Shown here: piece by piece, positions 35,817 to 45,215 of the stretch | Layout: each line of letters starts with the position of its first letter | How positions within the stretch are numbered: the stretch's first letter is position 1 | NCBI RefSeq assembly: GCF_002094855.1 | Contig: NZ_ARYN01000004.1 | Coordinates: 1-64,000 of the forward strand | Direction of reading: 5' to 3' | Source: Zunongwangia atlantica 22II14-10F7 | GTDB lineage: Bacteria > Bacteroidota > Bacteroidia > Flavobacteriales > Flavobacteriaceae | DNA length: 64,000 bases | Made by a program: the position numbers and the translations under genes | The notes under the pieces: generated by a model | The model's input: only the letters and a program-made list of their open reading frames with translations | Databases searched by the model: none | What the model was told of the DNA's origin: nothing

Positions 35817-37628
35817 TTATTTTTTGGATTTTCTTCTTTTAATAGAACTTTCTATATTTTTACCGCGACTACCTGAACGCTTTGATTTTTTACCTTTAAA
35901 GCCGTTGTCTTTAGAGTTTTTTGAATCTTTAGATCTGGATCTTCCTTTACCTGAAGATCTGTCGTCACTTTTTCCAAAACCGCCACCGCCGTTACGACCT
36001 TTACGCCTGCGGCCACCGCCTTTACCACCGCCACTATTGGAGTTTTTGGTGATTTCTACATTAATTTTTCTACCCTGATATTCAAAATCGCTAAATGCGT
36101 TAAGAACTTTGTCTGTTTCAGAGTTTTCAGTATTAAAGAAAGAAAAGCTGTCTTTAACGTCTACCTTAAATACACCATCTTTTCCTAGTTGTAATGCATC
36201 TTTTAGGAAGTCTTTTAAGCTCATCCAGTCGAATCCATCTTTCTTACCAACGTTCATAAAGTAACGGGTAGAGTTTGGATCAAGGTCTACATTTGCACCA
36301 CCACTTACCGGAGCAAGATCGCTGGCATCTTTATAGTAGTTAAAGAATCTTGTAAACTCTACTGAAAAGAATTTTTTAATTAATTCTTCTTTACTGAATT
36401 CTTCAAGCACTTTATTGATATTAGGTAAATACGCATCAATTTCGTGATTAATAGCAGTATCTTTAATATCATTGGCTAAGTGTAATAGCTGTACTTTACA
36501 GATGTCTTTTCCATCTGGTAATTGTTTCTCATCAAAAGACTGTTTGATGATACGCTCGATACTTTTAATTTTTCGAAGCTCACTTTTAGAAACGATCACC
36601 ATCGATGTACCAGTTTTACCGGCACGGCCGGTACGACCACTACGGTGCGTATAGGTTTCTACTTCGTCTGGAAGCTGGTAATTTATTACGTGGGTAATAT
36701 CGTCTACGTCAATTCCTCGTGCAGCCACATCTGTAGCTACCAGCATCTGGATTTGGCGACTTCTAAAAGATTTCATTACCAAATCACGTTGATTCTGACT
36801 CAAATCTCCGTGTAATGCAGCAGCCGAATAACCATCTTCGATTAAACGCTCTGCCACTTTTTGCGTATCTCTTTTGGTGCGGCAAAATATTACAGAGAAA
36901 ATATCTGGATTAGCATCTGCCAAACGTTTTAATGCAGCGTAACGATCACGAGCGTTTACTAGGTAAAATTCGTGAGAAACGTTATTAGAACCCATATTCT
37001 TGCTACCTACGGTAACTTCAATAGGGTTACGCATAAATTTTTTAGCAATCGTAGCTACTTCTTTTGGCATGGTTGCCGAAAATAACCAGGTGCTTTTTTC
37101 TTTTGGAGTATGTGAAAGGATTGAAGTGATATCTTCATAGAATCCCATATTCAGCATTTCATCTGCTTCATCTAAAACGCAGTATTCGATTTTCGAAATA
37201 TCGGTAAGACCGCGTCTTATCATATCCTGCATTCTTCCAGGAGTCGCAACAATAATTTGAGCGCCTCGCTCTATTTGTTTTGCCTGTTCTGTAATGCTGG
37301 CTCCACCATAAACCGCAACAGGGTAAAGTGAAGGCTCGTATTTAGAATAGTTTTTAAGTTCGTTTGTGATCTGCAAACACAATTCTCTGGTAGGAGATAA
37401 AATAAGTGCCTGAGTGTGCTTTGATTTGGGGTTAATTTTCTGAATCAAAGGGAAACCAAAAGCTGCCGTCTTTCCTGTCCCGGTCTGGGCTAACGCAACC
37501 ATATCAGTCTCTTCGTCTAATAAAATGGGGATGGTTTTTTCCTGTACTTCACTTGGACTTTCAAAGCCCATGTCTTCAATAGCTTTTAAGATCGAGGAAT
37601 TTAAACCTAATTCTTGGAATTTATTCAT
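35817..37628 (-). CDS. DEAD-box RNA helicase (CsdA/DeaD-like)
   Basis: This 603-residue protein has RecA-like domain 1 with Q motif, AQTGTGKTAAFGFP, PTRELCLQI, VLDEADEMLNMGF and SATMP. Domain 2 has HGDLSQNQRD, ATDVAARGIDV and HRSGRTGRAG. A DbpA-type RNA-binding domain (~450-530) and a Gly/Lys/Arg/Ser-rich basic tail (~535-603) follow. It should unwind structured RNA in ribosome assembly or cold adaptation. The tail is a low-complexity RNA-binding region. It is a single gene on the minus strand. Confidence 0.93.
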   Translation of the reverse strand: MNKFQELGLNSSILKAIEDMGFESPSEVQEKTIPILLDEETDMVALAQTGTGKTAAFGFPLIQKINPKSKHTQALILSPTRELCLQITNELKNYSKYEPSLYPVAVYGGASITEQAKQIERGAQIIVATPGRMQDMIRRGLTDISKIEYCVLDEADEMLNMGFYEDITSILSHTPKEKSTWLFSATMPKEVATIAKKFMRNPIEVTVGSKNMGSNNVSHEFYLVNARDRYAALKRLADANPDIFSVIFCRTKRDTQKVAERLIEDGYSAAALHGDLSQNQRDLVMKSFRSRQIQMLVATDVAARGIDVDDITHVINYQLPDEVETYTHRSGRTGRAGKTGTSMVIVSKSELRKIKSIERIIKQSFDEKQLPDGKDICKVQLLHLANDIKDTAINHEIDAYLPNINKVLEEFSKEELIKKFFSVEFTRFFNYYKDASDLAPVSGGANVDLDPNSTRYFMNVGKKDGFDWMSLKDFLKDALQLGKDGVFKVDVKDSFSFFNTENSETDKVLNAFSDFEYQGRKINVEITKNSNSGGGKGGGRRRKGRNGGGGFGKSDDRSSGKGRSRSKDSKNSKDNGFKGKKSKRSGSRGKNIESSIKRRKSKK

Positions 37629-37700
37629 TATAAAATTTAATAAGCTGCAAATGTACGTATTAGTTTACAGCTTATCGCATTTATATTTTTAATTCGGCTA

Positions 37701-38273
37701 TTATTTTGAAAGATAATTAATTAAAGCTCTAAAAGCTTTACCTCGGTGGCTAATTTCAGCTTTTTCTTTCATTTCCATTTCTGCAAATGTGCGATTATAG
37801 CCAGTAGGTACAAAAACAGGATCGTAACCAAAGCCTTTTTCTCCTTTTCGTTCTTCTATGATCTCACCTTCACAAATACCGGTAAAAAGATTTTCGTTAT
37901 TTTCTAGATTTAACGCTATCACGGTTTTAAAATGCGCTTTTCTACTTTCCTTATCTTTTAATTGCTCTAATAATTTAGCAACATTTGCCTTGTCATCTTT
38001 TTGTTCGCCAGCGTAGCGAGCAGAATATACTCCAGGAGCTCCCGCCAATGCTTGAACTTCTAGACCGGTATCATCAGCAAAACAATTGTAGCCATAACGA
38101 TGGCGAACATATTCAGCTTTTAAAATGGCGTTACCATCGATGGTATCGGCAGTTTCAACAATATCTTCAGTGCAGCCAATATCATCTAAGGATAATAAAG
38201 TAATATGTTCTGGAAGCATGGCTTCGATTTCTTTGAATTTATTTTTATTGTGAGTTGCAAATACTAATTCCAT
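37701..38273 (-). CDS. rdgB: Non-canonical purine NTP diphosphatase (RdgB/HAM1)
   Basis: This enzyme hydrolyses dITP and XTP to monophosphates, which keeps deaminated purines out of nucleic acids. It has 190 residues. Signatures are FATHNKNKFKEIEAML at the N-terminus, FADDTGLEVQAL with the catalytic Asp, GFGYDPVFVPTG, and SHRGKAFRALINYL at the C-terminus. It follows rlmH by 5 bp on the same strand, so the two are co-transcribed. Confidence 0.95.
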   Translation of the reverse strand: MELVFATHNKNKFKEIEAMLPEHITLLSLDDIGCTEDIVETADTIDGNAILKAEYVRHRYGYNCFADDTGLEVQALAGAPGVYSARYAGEQKDDKANVAKLLEQLKDKESRKAHFKTVIALNLENNENLFTGICEGEIIEERKGEKGFGYDPVFVPTGYNRTFAEMEMKEKAEISHRGKAFRALINYLSK

Positions 38274-38278
38274 ATAAA

Positions 38279-38752
38279 TTATCTGTGGTGATAAGGTTCG
38301 TTTTTTAAGATAGTAAAGCCGCGATAAATTTGTTCGGTTACAAAAAGACGCACCATTTGGTGGGAGAACGTCATTTTAGATAAGGATATTTTACCATTGG
38401 CGCGTTGATACACCGCTTCAGAAAATCCATAAGGGCCACCAATAACAAAAATGAGTTGTTTTAAGCCGCTATTCATTCTTTTCTGAAGGTATTCTGAAAA
38501 GGCTTCTGAAGAAAATTGTTTTCCATTTTCATCCAAAAGCACTAAATAATCTGAGGTTTGAACTTTATTCAGGATCAATTCGCCTTCTTTCGATTTTTGC
38601 TGATTTTCGTCTAAATTTTTAGCCTTTTTCAAATCAGGAATTACGTCGATTTCAAATTTTGTATAAAACTGAAGCCGTTTTAGATAGACTTCAATTAGTT
38701 TTTGTAATTCCTTGCTGTCGGTTTTTCCTATGCAGAGTAATTTTATCGTCAT
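38279..38752 (-). CDS. rlmH: 23S rRNA (pseudouridine1915-N3)-methyltransferase RlmH
   Basis: RlmH methylates pseudouridine 1915 in helix 69 of 23S rRNA. It is a SPOUT fold with 157 residues. SAM-binding FVIGGPYGFSEAVYQRA and the C-terminal MTFSHQMVRLFVTEQIYRGF, then EPYHHR, are diagnostic. ATG at 38752. It is divergent from nadC with a short gap, so the promoters overlap; CAAAAATA at 38786-38793 reads as TATTTTTG on the minus strand. Confidence 0.96.
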   Translation of the reverse strand: MTIKLLCIGKTDSKELQKLIEVYLKRLQFYTKFEIDVIPDLKKAKNLDENQQKSKEGELILNKVQTSDYLVLLDENGKQFSSEAFSEYLQKRMNSGLKQLIFVIGGPYGFSEAVYQRANGKISLSKMTFSHQMVRLFVTEQIYRGFTILKNEPYHHR

Positions 38753-38803
38753 TCGGTATATTTAGCGCAGACTTTCCTACATTTACAAAAATAAGTATTG
38801 CAA

Positions 38804-39661
38804 ATGATCTCAGCAGCACAATTTGAAAAAGAAATTGAATTAATCATATCCAACGCTATTAGGGAAGATATTGGTGATGGCGATCACAGTTCACTCGCTT
38901 GTATTCCTGCGGAAGCTAAAGGAAAAGCACAACTTTTGGTAAAAGACAATGGTATTTTAGCCGGAGTTGCTTTTGCAAAAAAAGTTTTTGAATATGTAGA
39001 TCCTGAAGTGAAACTGGATATTAAGATCAATGATGGCGAAAAAGTGAAGAAAGGAGATGTAGCTTTTTATGTTGAAGCTGCTTCGCAATCTATTTTAAAA
39101 GCTGAACGATTAGTGCTTAATGCGATGCAACGAATGAGTGCTATTGCCACTAAAACCAAAGAATTTGTAGATAAACTTGAAGGTACCGGCACCAAAATAC
39201 TTGATACCAGAAAAACCACACCAGGAATTCGTGCTTTAGAAAAATGGGCCGTAAAAATTGGTGGCGGTGAAAATCATCGCTTTGCACTTTATGATATGAT
39301 CATGCTAAAAGATAATCATATCGATTTTGCGGGTGGAGTGGCCAAAGCCATCAAGAAAACAAAAAAGTATCTGGAAACAAACAATCTTGATCTTAAAATT
39401 ATTGTTGAAGCCCGGGATATGAAAGAAATCGAAGAAATTTTAGAGGAGGGCGGAGTGTACCGAATCCTAATCGACAATTTTAATTATGCTGATACTAAAA
39501 AAGCAGTCGAATTTATAGGTAACCAATGCTTAACCGAATCTAGCGGCGGAATAACTTTAGAAACTGCCAGAAAATATGCCGAATGTGGTGTAGATTATAT
39601 TTCGAGCGGGGCTTTAACCCATTCGGTTTATAATATGGATCTTAGCTTAAAAGCTATGTAA
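38804..39661 (+). CDS. nadC: Carboxylating nicotinate-nucleotide diphosphorylase
   Basis: NadC converts quinolinate and PRPP to nicotinate mononucleotide in de novo NAD synthesis. Core motifs are DTRKTTPGIRALEKWAV, GGGENHRFALYDMIMLKDNH, and VEARDMKEIEEIL, with GGITLETARKYAECGVD near the end. From ATG 38804 it has 285 residues. A TTG at 38798 would add two residues, and I consider it less likely. nadA and nadB are not in this window. It is followed 3 bp later by the BrkB-family gene. Confidence 0.95.
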   Translation: MISAAQFEKEIELIISNAIREDIGDGDHSSLACIPAEAKGKAQLLVKDNGILAGVAFAKKVFEYVDPEVKLDIKINDGEKVKKGDVAFYVEAASQSILKAERLVLNAMQRMSAIATKTKEFVDKLEGTGTKILDTRKTTPGIRALEKWAVKIGGGENHRFALYDMIMLKDNHIDFAGGVAKAIKKTKKYLETNNLDLKIIVEARDMKEIEEILEEGGVYRILIDNFNYADTKKAVEFIGNQCLTESSGGITLETARKYAECGVDYISSGALTHSVYNMDLSLKAM

Positions 39662-39664
39662 AAT

Positions 39665-40597
39665 ATGTCGATACTCGAGGCGATCACAGCTAAACTGGAT
39701 AATATTTCAGCCTGGTGGAAAAGAACATCTGGTAAAGTTATTTTGCCGGGTACAGATGGTCTTTCCTTTTACCATTTGTGGGATATTTATAGTGGCGGCA
39801 TTATTCATGGTACGTTTTCGTCTAGAGCCAGTGCCATTGCTTTTAGTTTTTTTATGGCGCTTTTCCCTTTTTTGCTGTTTATCTTCAATCTAATCCCTTA
39901 TGTTGAAGAGACCAATCTTATCGACGATTTCAGAATTAAATTTTTACTTTTTATAGACACACTTTTACCACCCGAAACACAGGAATATGTTAGTGATATT
40001 TTTGCAGATATTGCCAATAATCCTCGTGGTGGCTTGCTTTCGTTCTCATTTATACTTTCTATATTTTTAATGACCAATGGTGTGAACGCTATTTTTACTG
40101 GCTTTGAGTTTTCTTATCATACCAAAATTAAACGTTCTTTATTTAGGCAGTATATCGTGGCCATTGGCGTTTCGCTAGTTTTGGCATTTCTTTTGCTTCT
40201 TACCGTAATATTAATGGTATATTTAACCTATGCCGTAGAAGATTTAAGTGATTATGGCTTAATAGCAGATGATGGTACAGGAGCCGGAGTAGTTAAATAT
40301 TTTGCGTTTGTAATACTTATTTATATTGCAGTTGCAACTTTGTATTACTTCGGAACAAAAGAAGCACGGCAGGCAAGATTTTTCTCTGTTGGTGCATTTT
40401 TCACCACAATTTTGATTTTAATCACTTCATTTTTATTCGGTTTATACATTGAAAATTTTTCAAATTATAACGAATTGTACGGTTCTATTGGAGCATTGTT
40501 AATTTTAATGGTGTATATTTGGTTAAATGCTAATATTCTTTTGTTGGGGTTCGAACTTAACGCCTCTTTAATAAAACTGAAGAAAAATTTTAAATAA
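39665..40597 (+). CDS. YihY/BrkB-family inner-membrane protein
   Basis: This 310-residue protein has six predicted membrane helices and the family's N-terminal region RASAIAFSFFMALFPFLLF. It also has FSYHTKIKRSLFRQYIVAIG and the C-terminal LYGSIGALLILMVYIWLNAN. The BrkB/YihY (UPF0761) family is widespread. It was once thought to be RNase BN, but that assignment was corrected; the transport or envelope role is unresolved. Tightly linked to nadC. Confidence 0.92.
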   Translation: MSILEAITAKLDNISAWWKRTSGKVILPGTDGLSFYHLWDIYSGGIIHGTFSSRASAIAFSFFMALFPFLLFIFNLIPYVEETNLIDDFRIKFLLFIDTLLPPETQEYVSDIFADIANNPRGGLLSFSFILSIFLMTNGVNAIFTGFEFSYHTKIKRSLFRQYIVAIGVSLVLAFLLLLTVILMVYLTYAVEDLSDYGLIADDGTGAGVVKYFAFVILIYIAVATLYYFGTKEARQARFFSVGAFFTTILILITSFLFGLYIENFSNYNELYGSIGALLILMVYIWLNANILLLGFELNASLIKLKKNFK

Positions 40598-40625
40598 ATT
40601 TATTTTAACTAAAACCACACAGACA

Positions 40626-41186
40626 ATGAAAAAGTATATGTTGCTTTTTGTGGCATTATGCTCAGTTACAATGTTGAGTGCACAAACCGAAGTTGGAGGA
40701 GTTACTTTACCAAATACAGTAACTTTTAAAGGAGAATCATTAAAATTAAATGGAGCTGGGGTACGAGAGAAACTTTGGATCGATCTTTATGCCGGTGGCC
40801 TTTACCTGGAAGAAAAAAATAGCGATGCGAAACAGATTATGAGTGCAGATAAGCCAATGGCGATTAAACTTCATATCGTTTCAAAATTAATTACCAGTAA
40901 AAAAATGGTAGATGCCGTTAACGAAGGTTTTGAGAATTCAACCAATGGAAACACTGCCCCTTTAGCTTCAGAAATTAAAAAGTTTAAAGGATTTTTTAGT
41001 GAAGAAATTAAAAAGAACGATGTTTTCGATTTAGTTTACATTCCTGGTACCGGAGTGATATCTTACAAAAATGGAGAAGAAAAAGGTACAATTAAAGGCA
41101 TGGAATTTAAAAAAGCGCTATTTGGGATTTGGCTTTCTAATAAACCAGCTGAAGACGACTTAAAAGAAGCAATGCTAAATTTATAA
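40626..41186 (+). CDS. Chalcone isomerase-family secreted protein
   Basis: This 186-residue protein has a signal peptide (LLFVALCSVTMLSAQTEVG), then the bacterial chalcone-isomerase-like fold. Key segments are GVTLPNTVTFKGESLKLNGA, GVREKLWIDLYAGGLYLEEK and IPGTGVISYKNGEEKGTIKG. Bacterial members are periplasmic and probably bind fatty acids or related lipids; flavonoid chemistry is not expected. It is one base from the DUF2147 gene, so the two form an operon. Confidence 0.9.
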   Translation: MKKYMLLFVALCSVTMLSAQTEVGGVTLPNTVTFKGESLKLNGAGVREKLWIDLYAGGLYLEEKNSDAKQIMSADKPMAIKLHIVSKLITSKKMVDAVNEGFENSTNGNTAPLASEIKKFKGFFSEEIKKNDVFDLVYIPGTGVISYKNGEEKGTIKGMEFKKALFGIWLSNKPAEDDLKEAMLNL

Positions 41187-41187
41187 T

Positions 41188-41625
41188 ATGAAAAAGTATA
41201 TTCTATTTTCCGTAATTTTTATCGCTCTTGGGGCGCTTAATGCAGTGAATGCGCAAGACGACATTTTTGGAGAATGGAAATGTACTAATGACGAAGGTAA
41301 AGTAAATTCTATCGTAAAAATCTATCAAAAAGACGACGGCGAAGTTTGTGGTAAAGTGGTTAGGATTACTAAAGAAGAAGATCGTGATAAACTTTGTACG
41401 GCATGTAAAGGAGATCTAAAAAATAAACCTATAGAGGGATTACAACTTATGCATGGGCTTCGTAAAGATGGAAATGAGTATAGTGGCGGAGAAATTATTC
41501 ATCCAAAATCTGGAAAAGAATATAAAGTAAAGATTTGGGTAGACGAAAATGATCCCGATAAACTTAAAGTTAGAGGTTATTTGGCTTTCTTTTATAAAAC
41601 AATGACCTGGGAACGCGCCGAATAA
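41188..41625 (+). CDS. Secreted DUF2147 protein
   Basis: This 145-residue protein has a signal peptide (ending AVNAQDD) and the DUF2147 beta-barrel-like domain. Motifs are DDIFGEWKCTNDEGKVNSIV, EVCGKVVRI, LQLMHGLRKDGNEYSGGEI and VRGYLAFFYKTMTWER. Two cysteines in LCTACKGD could form a disulfide. The family function is unknown and its proteins are periplasmic. Linked to the chalcone-isomerase-like gene and followed by a terminator. Confidence 0.92.
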   Translation: MKKYILFSVIFIALGALNAVNAQDDIFGEWKCTNDEGKVNSIVKIYQKDDGEVCGKVVRITKEEDRDKLCTACKGDLKNKPIEGLQLMHGLRKDGNEYSGGEIIHPKSGKEYKVKIWVDENDPDKLKVRGYLAFFYKTMTWERAE

Positions 41626-41682
41626 CTAAAAATAAAAAATGATCGATAAATAGCTAATATTGGTTATTTATTAAATTAATTT

Positions 41683-41719
41683 AAAAACCATTCTTTAATC
41701 GAGAATGGTTTTTATTTTT
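41683..41719 (+). terminator. Rho-independent terminator after the DUF2147 gene
   Basis: A 10-bp stem (aaaccattct/agaatggttt) with a 7-base loop is followed by a T-rich tail. It lies about 60 bp after the stop. Confidence 0.85.
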
Positions 41720-41738
41720 ACTCGATAATCTAGAATAG

Positions 41739-41746
41739 TATGTTTG
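41739..41746 (+). promoter_or_regulatory. Candidate -7 box for priA
   Basis: TATGTTTG fits TAnnTTTG and lies 40 bp before the priA ATG, just after a terminator. The -33 position has T-rich sequence rather than TTG, so this is a partial match. Confidence 0.4.
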
Positions 41747-41786
41747 CGGTTTTTACCAGCACTCAATTTAAGAATAGCTATAGCTT

Positions 41787-44240
41787 ATGTCCCATTTTGT
41801 AGATATAATTTTACCATTGCCTTTAGATAACAGGTTTACGTACAGTATTTCTAAAGATGAAGCTAATTTTCTACAAGCGGGTATGCGTGTTGCTGTTCCC
41901 TTCGGAAAATCTAAAGTGTACACAGGGATTATTGCTGAAGTACATAATCGAGCGCCAGAAGTTTACGAAGCCAAACCTATTAGTCAGATTTTAGATGAAA
42001 TTCCTTTAGTTACTGCACAACAACTGAAGTTTTGGAGTTGGATCGCTTCCTATTATATGTGTACTGAAGGTGAAGTGATGCGCGCAGCACTGCCCGGAGC
42101 ATTTATTCTGGAAAGTGAAAGTATAGTTCAGCTACAAAAAGAGGCTGAAATTATCGAATCTGAGCTTAAGGATGACGAATTTTTGGTGGTTGAAGCTTTG
42201 CAAAATCAGTCGTCACTAAAAATTAAAGAAGTTGAAGCACTATTAGACAGAAAATCGGTTTTGCCGGTTTTAAACCGATTGATGGCGAAAGATATTGTAA
42301 TTCTTAGTCAGGAAATTTACGAGCAGTACAAACCAAAGCGCGTTAAATATATAAAACTGCACGAAAATCACGAATCTGAGGATGCCATGCATCAGCTTTT
42401 AGATGAACTTTCCAGAGCGCATAAGCAACGAGAAGTGGTACTTAATTATTTCAGCTTAAAAGCTAAAAATACCAAACCAATTAGTGCCAAAGAGCTGCAA
42501 AAACTTGCCGGAGTAACCAGTTCAACCTTAAAAAGTTTGGTAAAAAAGAACATTTTTAAGGAATATTATATTACTGAAGATCGTGTAAGCTTTGATGGGG
42601 AGATTACAAGAAAACATATCGAATTTAACGAATATCAGCTTAAAGCTTTTGGACAAATTAAAGCTTCTTTTGAAGAAAAAACGGTGTGTTTATTACACGG
42701 TGTAACTTCTAGTGGTAAAACTGAGATTTATCTAAAGCTTATCGAAGAGGTTTTAAACGAAGGTAAGCAAGCCCTTTATTTACTGCCAGAAATTGCGCTT
42801 ACTACGCAGTTAATAAACCGACTTCAGGCGTATTTTGGAGATAAAGTTTTAGTTTTCCACAGTAAATATTCCATGAACGAGAGGGTAGAGGTCTACCAAA
42901 ATGTGCTTAATGCCGGCGATGATCCTAAAGTAGTTATTGGCGCCAGATCGGCGATATTTTTACCGTTTCAGAAATTAGGATTGATTATTGTTGATGAAGA
43001 ACACGAAGCTACGTTTAAGCAATACGATCCTGCACCAAGATATCATGCGAGAGATGCTGCCGTAGTTTTAGCGAATTTTTTTGAAGCCAAAACCTTAATG
43101 GGGTCTGCCACTCCTTCGCTAGAATCTTATTTTAATGCAGCGCATAATAAATATGGTTTTGCTGAATTATCCAGGCGTTTTGGAAATGTTTTGATGCCAG
43201 AAATCGAAATTGTTGATATTAAAGAAAAGCATCGCAAAAAACGAATGACGGGGCATTTTTCAGATCGATTATTAAAAGAGATCGAGGAATCTTTAGCTGA
43301 AGGGGAACAGATAATTTTATTTCAGAATAGGAGAGGATTTTCACCAATATTAGAATGTAATACCTGTGGGCATTCTCCGCAATGTCCTAATTGTGATGTA
43401 AGTTTAACCTATCACAGCCATAGCAACCAGTTACGGTGCCATTATTGTGGATATCATATCGCAATGCAGCAACGTTGTATGGCCTGCCACAGCGATGATA
43501 TATCTACAAAAGGTTTTGGAACGGAGCAAATTGAAACCGAATTAAAAGCGCTGTTTCCCAAGCATAAAATTGGCAGAATGGATCAGGATACCACAAGGGG
43601 GAAACATGGCTACGAAAAAATTATCACCGCTTTTGAAGATTTAGAGATCGATATTTTGGTAGGAACTCAAATGCTTACTAAAGGACTTGACTTTAGAAAT
43701 GTTAACTTGGTAGGGGTTATGAATGCCGATAATCTTTTGAATTTCCCAGATTTTAGAGCACACGAACGTAGTTTCCAGTTAATGCTTCAGGTTGCAGGAA
43801 GAGCCGGTAGAACCAAGAAACGAGGTAAGGTTTTGATTCAGAGTTATAATCCGCATCATCAGATCATTCAGCAAGTTTCTACTAATGATTATGCTGGGAT
43901 GTATAAAGAACAACTTCAGGAAAGATATAATTATAAGTATCCGCCTTATTTTAGATTGGTAAGATTAAGTTTAAAATCGCGAGATTTCAGTAAAACCAAT
44001 GAAGCGGCAGATTGGATTGCGAAAGCGATGCAAAATGTATTTAAGCAGCATGTTTTAGGACCAGAATTTCCACCGGTGGCCAGAATAAGAAATGAGTATT
44101 ACAAAAATATCATGCTTAAAATTCCGCAGAACCAATCTTTAGGTAAAACAAAATCTGTGCTTAAAAAGATTCTTATCAGTTTTAATGCAATTTCAGCTTA
44201 TAGAAGTGTAAGAGTTATTGTAAATGTAGATCCTGTATAA
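41787..44240 (+). CDS. priA: Primosomal protein N' (PriA replication-restart helicase)
   Basis: PriA is a superfamily 2 helicase that reloads the replisome at stalled forks. It has 817 residues. The N-terminal DNA-fork-binding domain opens VDIILPLPLDNRFTYSI. Walker A is GVTSSGKTEIYL and the DEEH box is IIVDEEHEATFKQY. A zinc cluster with eight cysteines runs from ECNTCGHSPQCPNCD through CHYCGYH to RCMACHSDD. Helicase motifs V-VI include GTQMLTKGLDF and QVAGRAGR. It follows a terminator and has its own candidate promoter. Confidence 0.97.
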   Translation: MSHFVDIILPLPLDNRFTYSISKDEANFLQAGMRVAVPFGKSKVYTGIIAEVHNRAPEVYEAKPISQILDEIPLVTAQQLKFWSWIASYYMCTEGEVMRAALPGAFILESESIVQLQKEAEIIESELKDDEFLVVEALQNQSSLKIKEVEALLDRKSVLPVLNRLMAKDIVILSQEIYEQYKPKRVKYIKLHENHESEDAMHQLLDELSRAHKQREVVLNYFSLKAKNTKPISAKELQKLAGVTSSTLKSLVKKNIFKEYYITEDRVSFDGEITRKHIEFNEYQLKAFGQIKASFEEKTVCLLHGVTSSGKTEIYLKLIEEVLNEGKQALYLLPEIALTTQLINRLQAYFGDKVLVFHSKYSMNERVEVYQNVLNAGDDPKVVIGARSAIFLPFQKLGLIIVDEEHEATFKQYDPAPRYHARDAAVVLANFFEAKTLMGSATPSLESYFNAAHNKYGFAELSRRFGNVLMPEIEIVDIKEKHRKKRMTGHFSDRLLKEIEESLAEGEQIILFQNRRGFSPILECNTCGHSPQCPNCDVSLTYHSHSNQLRCHYCGYHIAMQQRCMACHSDDISTKGFGTEQIETELKALFPKHKIGRMDQDTTRGKHGYEKIITAFEDLEIDILVGTQMLTKGLDFRNVNLVGVMNADNLLNFPDFRAHERSFQLMLQVAGRAGRTKKRGKVLIQSYNPHHQIIQQVSTNDYAGMYKEQLQERYNYKYPPYFRLVRLSLKSRDFSKTNEAADWIAKAMQNVFKQHVLGPEFPPVARIRNEYYKNIMLKIPQNQSLGKTKSVLKKILISFNAISAYRSVRVIVNVDPV

Positions 44241-44260
44241 GATTTTCGGAATTTATATAA

Positions 44261-44298
44261 TATAAAAAGCCGAATATCGAAATTTTGATATTCGGCTT
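44261..44298 (-). terminator. Terminator between priA and the response regulator gene
   Basis: A 12-bp perfect stem (aagccgaatatc at 44267-44278, gatattcggctt at 44287-44298) has an 8-base loop. The better T run is on the minus strand (ggctttttata), so it chiefly serves the LytTR gene ending at 44338, though it may also stop priA transcripts. Confidence 0.8.
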
Positions 44299-44337
44299 CT
44301 TAGTATCTGAAAATTAAAATGTTTTTCTGAAATAAAT

Positions 44338-45048
44338 TTAAGCTTTACTGCCTAGTGCTTCGATAAGATTATTTTTCTTGTGTCTACTTAATGGTAGCTT
44401 TTCTCCTGCGATTTCAACAGTCTTACTATTATATCTTTCAACCTTATCTAAATTTATAATGTAAGATTTATGTGTTCTCATAAATTTATCTGAAGGTAAT
44501 TCTTTCTCAAAAGATTTCATGGTCGCAAGTACCACAAAATTATCTTCTTCAGTAACAAACTTCACATAATCTCCAAGCGCCTGTATGTATTTAAGACGGT
44601 TTAGAAATACTTTTCGGTTCTTAAGGTTACTTTTTACAAAAATAAAATCTTCGTCTTCAGGAAGTACAGCCTGTGTTTTAAGCTTGTACATATTTAATGC
44701 TTTAATTACTGCACTGCTAAAACGCTCTTTACTAACGGGTTTCTGTAAATAATCTGTAGCACTATAATCAAAAGCCTTGTATGCATATTTTGTTTTACCG
44801 GTTACAAATACGATTTGTGGCTGGTTAGGAAGATCATCTAACAGCTCGAAACCAGATAAAATAGGCATTTCTATATCAAGGAAAATTAAATCGATATCGG
44901 TATCCAAAAGACCATTCTTTGTTTCGATAGCATTATTATATTCTGCTACCAATGTTAAATTAGGATGGTCTTTGATCATCTTCACGATGGATAATCGCTG
45001 AAGACTAGAGTCGTCTACAACTGCACATTTAAGCAAAATATCTTCCAC
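44338..45048 (-). CDS. LytTR-family two-component response regulator
   Basis: This is a CheY-like receiver plus LytTR DNA-binding domain of about 236 residues. The acidic pocket is AVVDDSS, the phospho-acceptor is IFLDIEMPILSGFELL, and the switch Thr and Lys are in FVTGKTKYAYKAFD and DYLQKPVSKERF. The LytTR part includes YIQALGDYVKFV and FMRTHKSYIINLDKV. The start is uncertain: no ATG suits. GTG 45048 is used here; TTG 45036 and TTG 45075 are alternatives. No sensor kinase is adjacent, so the partner is elsewhere. Confidence 0.88.
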   Translation of the reverse strand: MEDILLKCAVVDDSSLQRLSIVKMIKDHPNLTLVAEYNNAIETKNGLLDTDIDLIFLDIEMPILSGFELLDDLPNQPQIVFVTGKTKYAYKAFDYSATDYLQKPVSKERFSSAVIKALNMYKLKTQAVLPEDEDFIFVKSNLKNRKVFLNRLKYIQALGDYVKFVTEEDNFVVLATMKSFEKELPSDKFMRTHKSYIINLDKVERYNSKTVEIAGEKLPLSRHKKNNLIEALGSKA

Positions 45049-45157
45049 AGGTCTTTTGTAATTTACAATTAACAATATTAGAAATTATATTTGATAAAAG
45101 CAAGGTAGGGCGTAATTTCGTCGATTAAATAGGGATTTTAACCCTGATAAAATAAGC

Positions 45158-45188
45158 TTGTGAAATATAAAAAATAGTTTTATTTTTG
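45158..45188 (+). promoter_or_regulatory. Bacteroidota-type promoter for the rpsF operon
   Basis: TTG (45158-45160), a 20-bp spacer and TATTTTTG (45181-45188) match the -33/-7 consensus exactly. The box lies 27 bp before the rpsF ATG at 45216. Confidence 0.7.
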
Positions 45189-45215
45189 CAGCCAATTTTA
45201 ATAAAATATACTTTT

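Noticed and set aside
35824-36078. Leucine/proline-rich frame opposite the helicase tail
   Set aside because: It is a by-product of the Gly/Arg/Lys-rich tail read on the other strand.
45186-45215. Upstream TTG start adding ten residues to ribosomal protein S6
   Set aside because: It lies inside the -7 promoter box and the added residues do not belong to S6.
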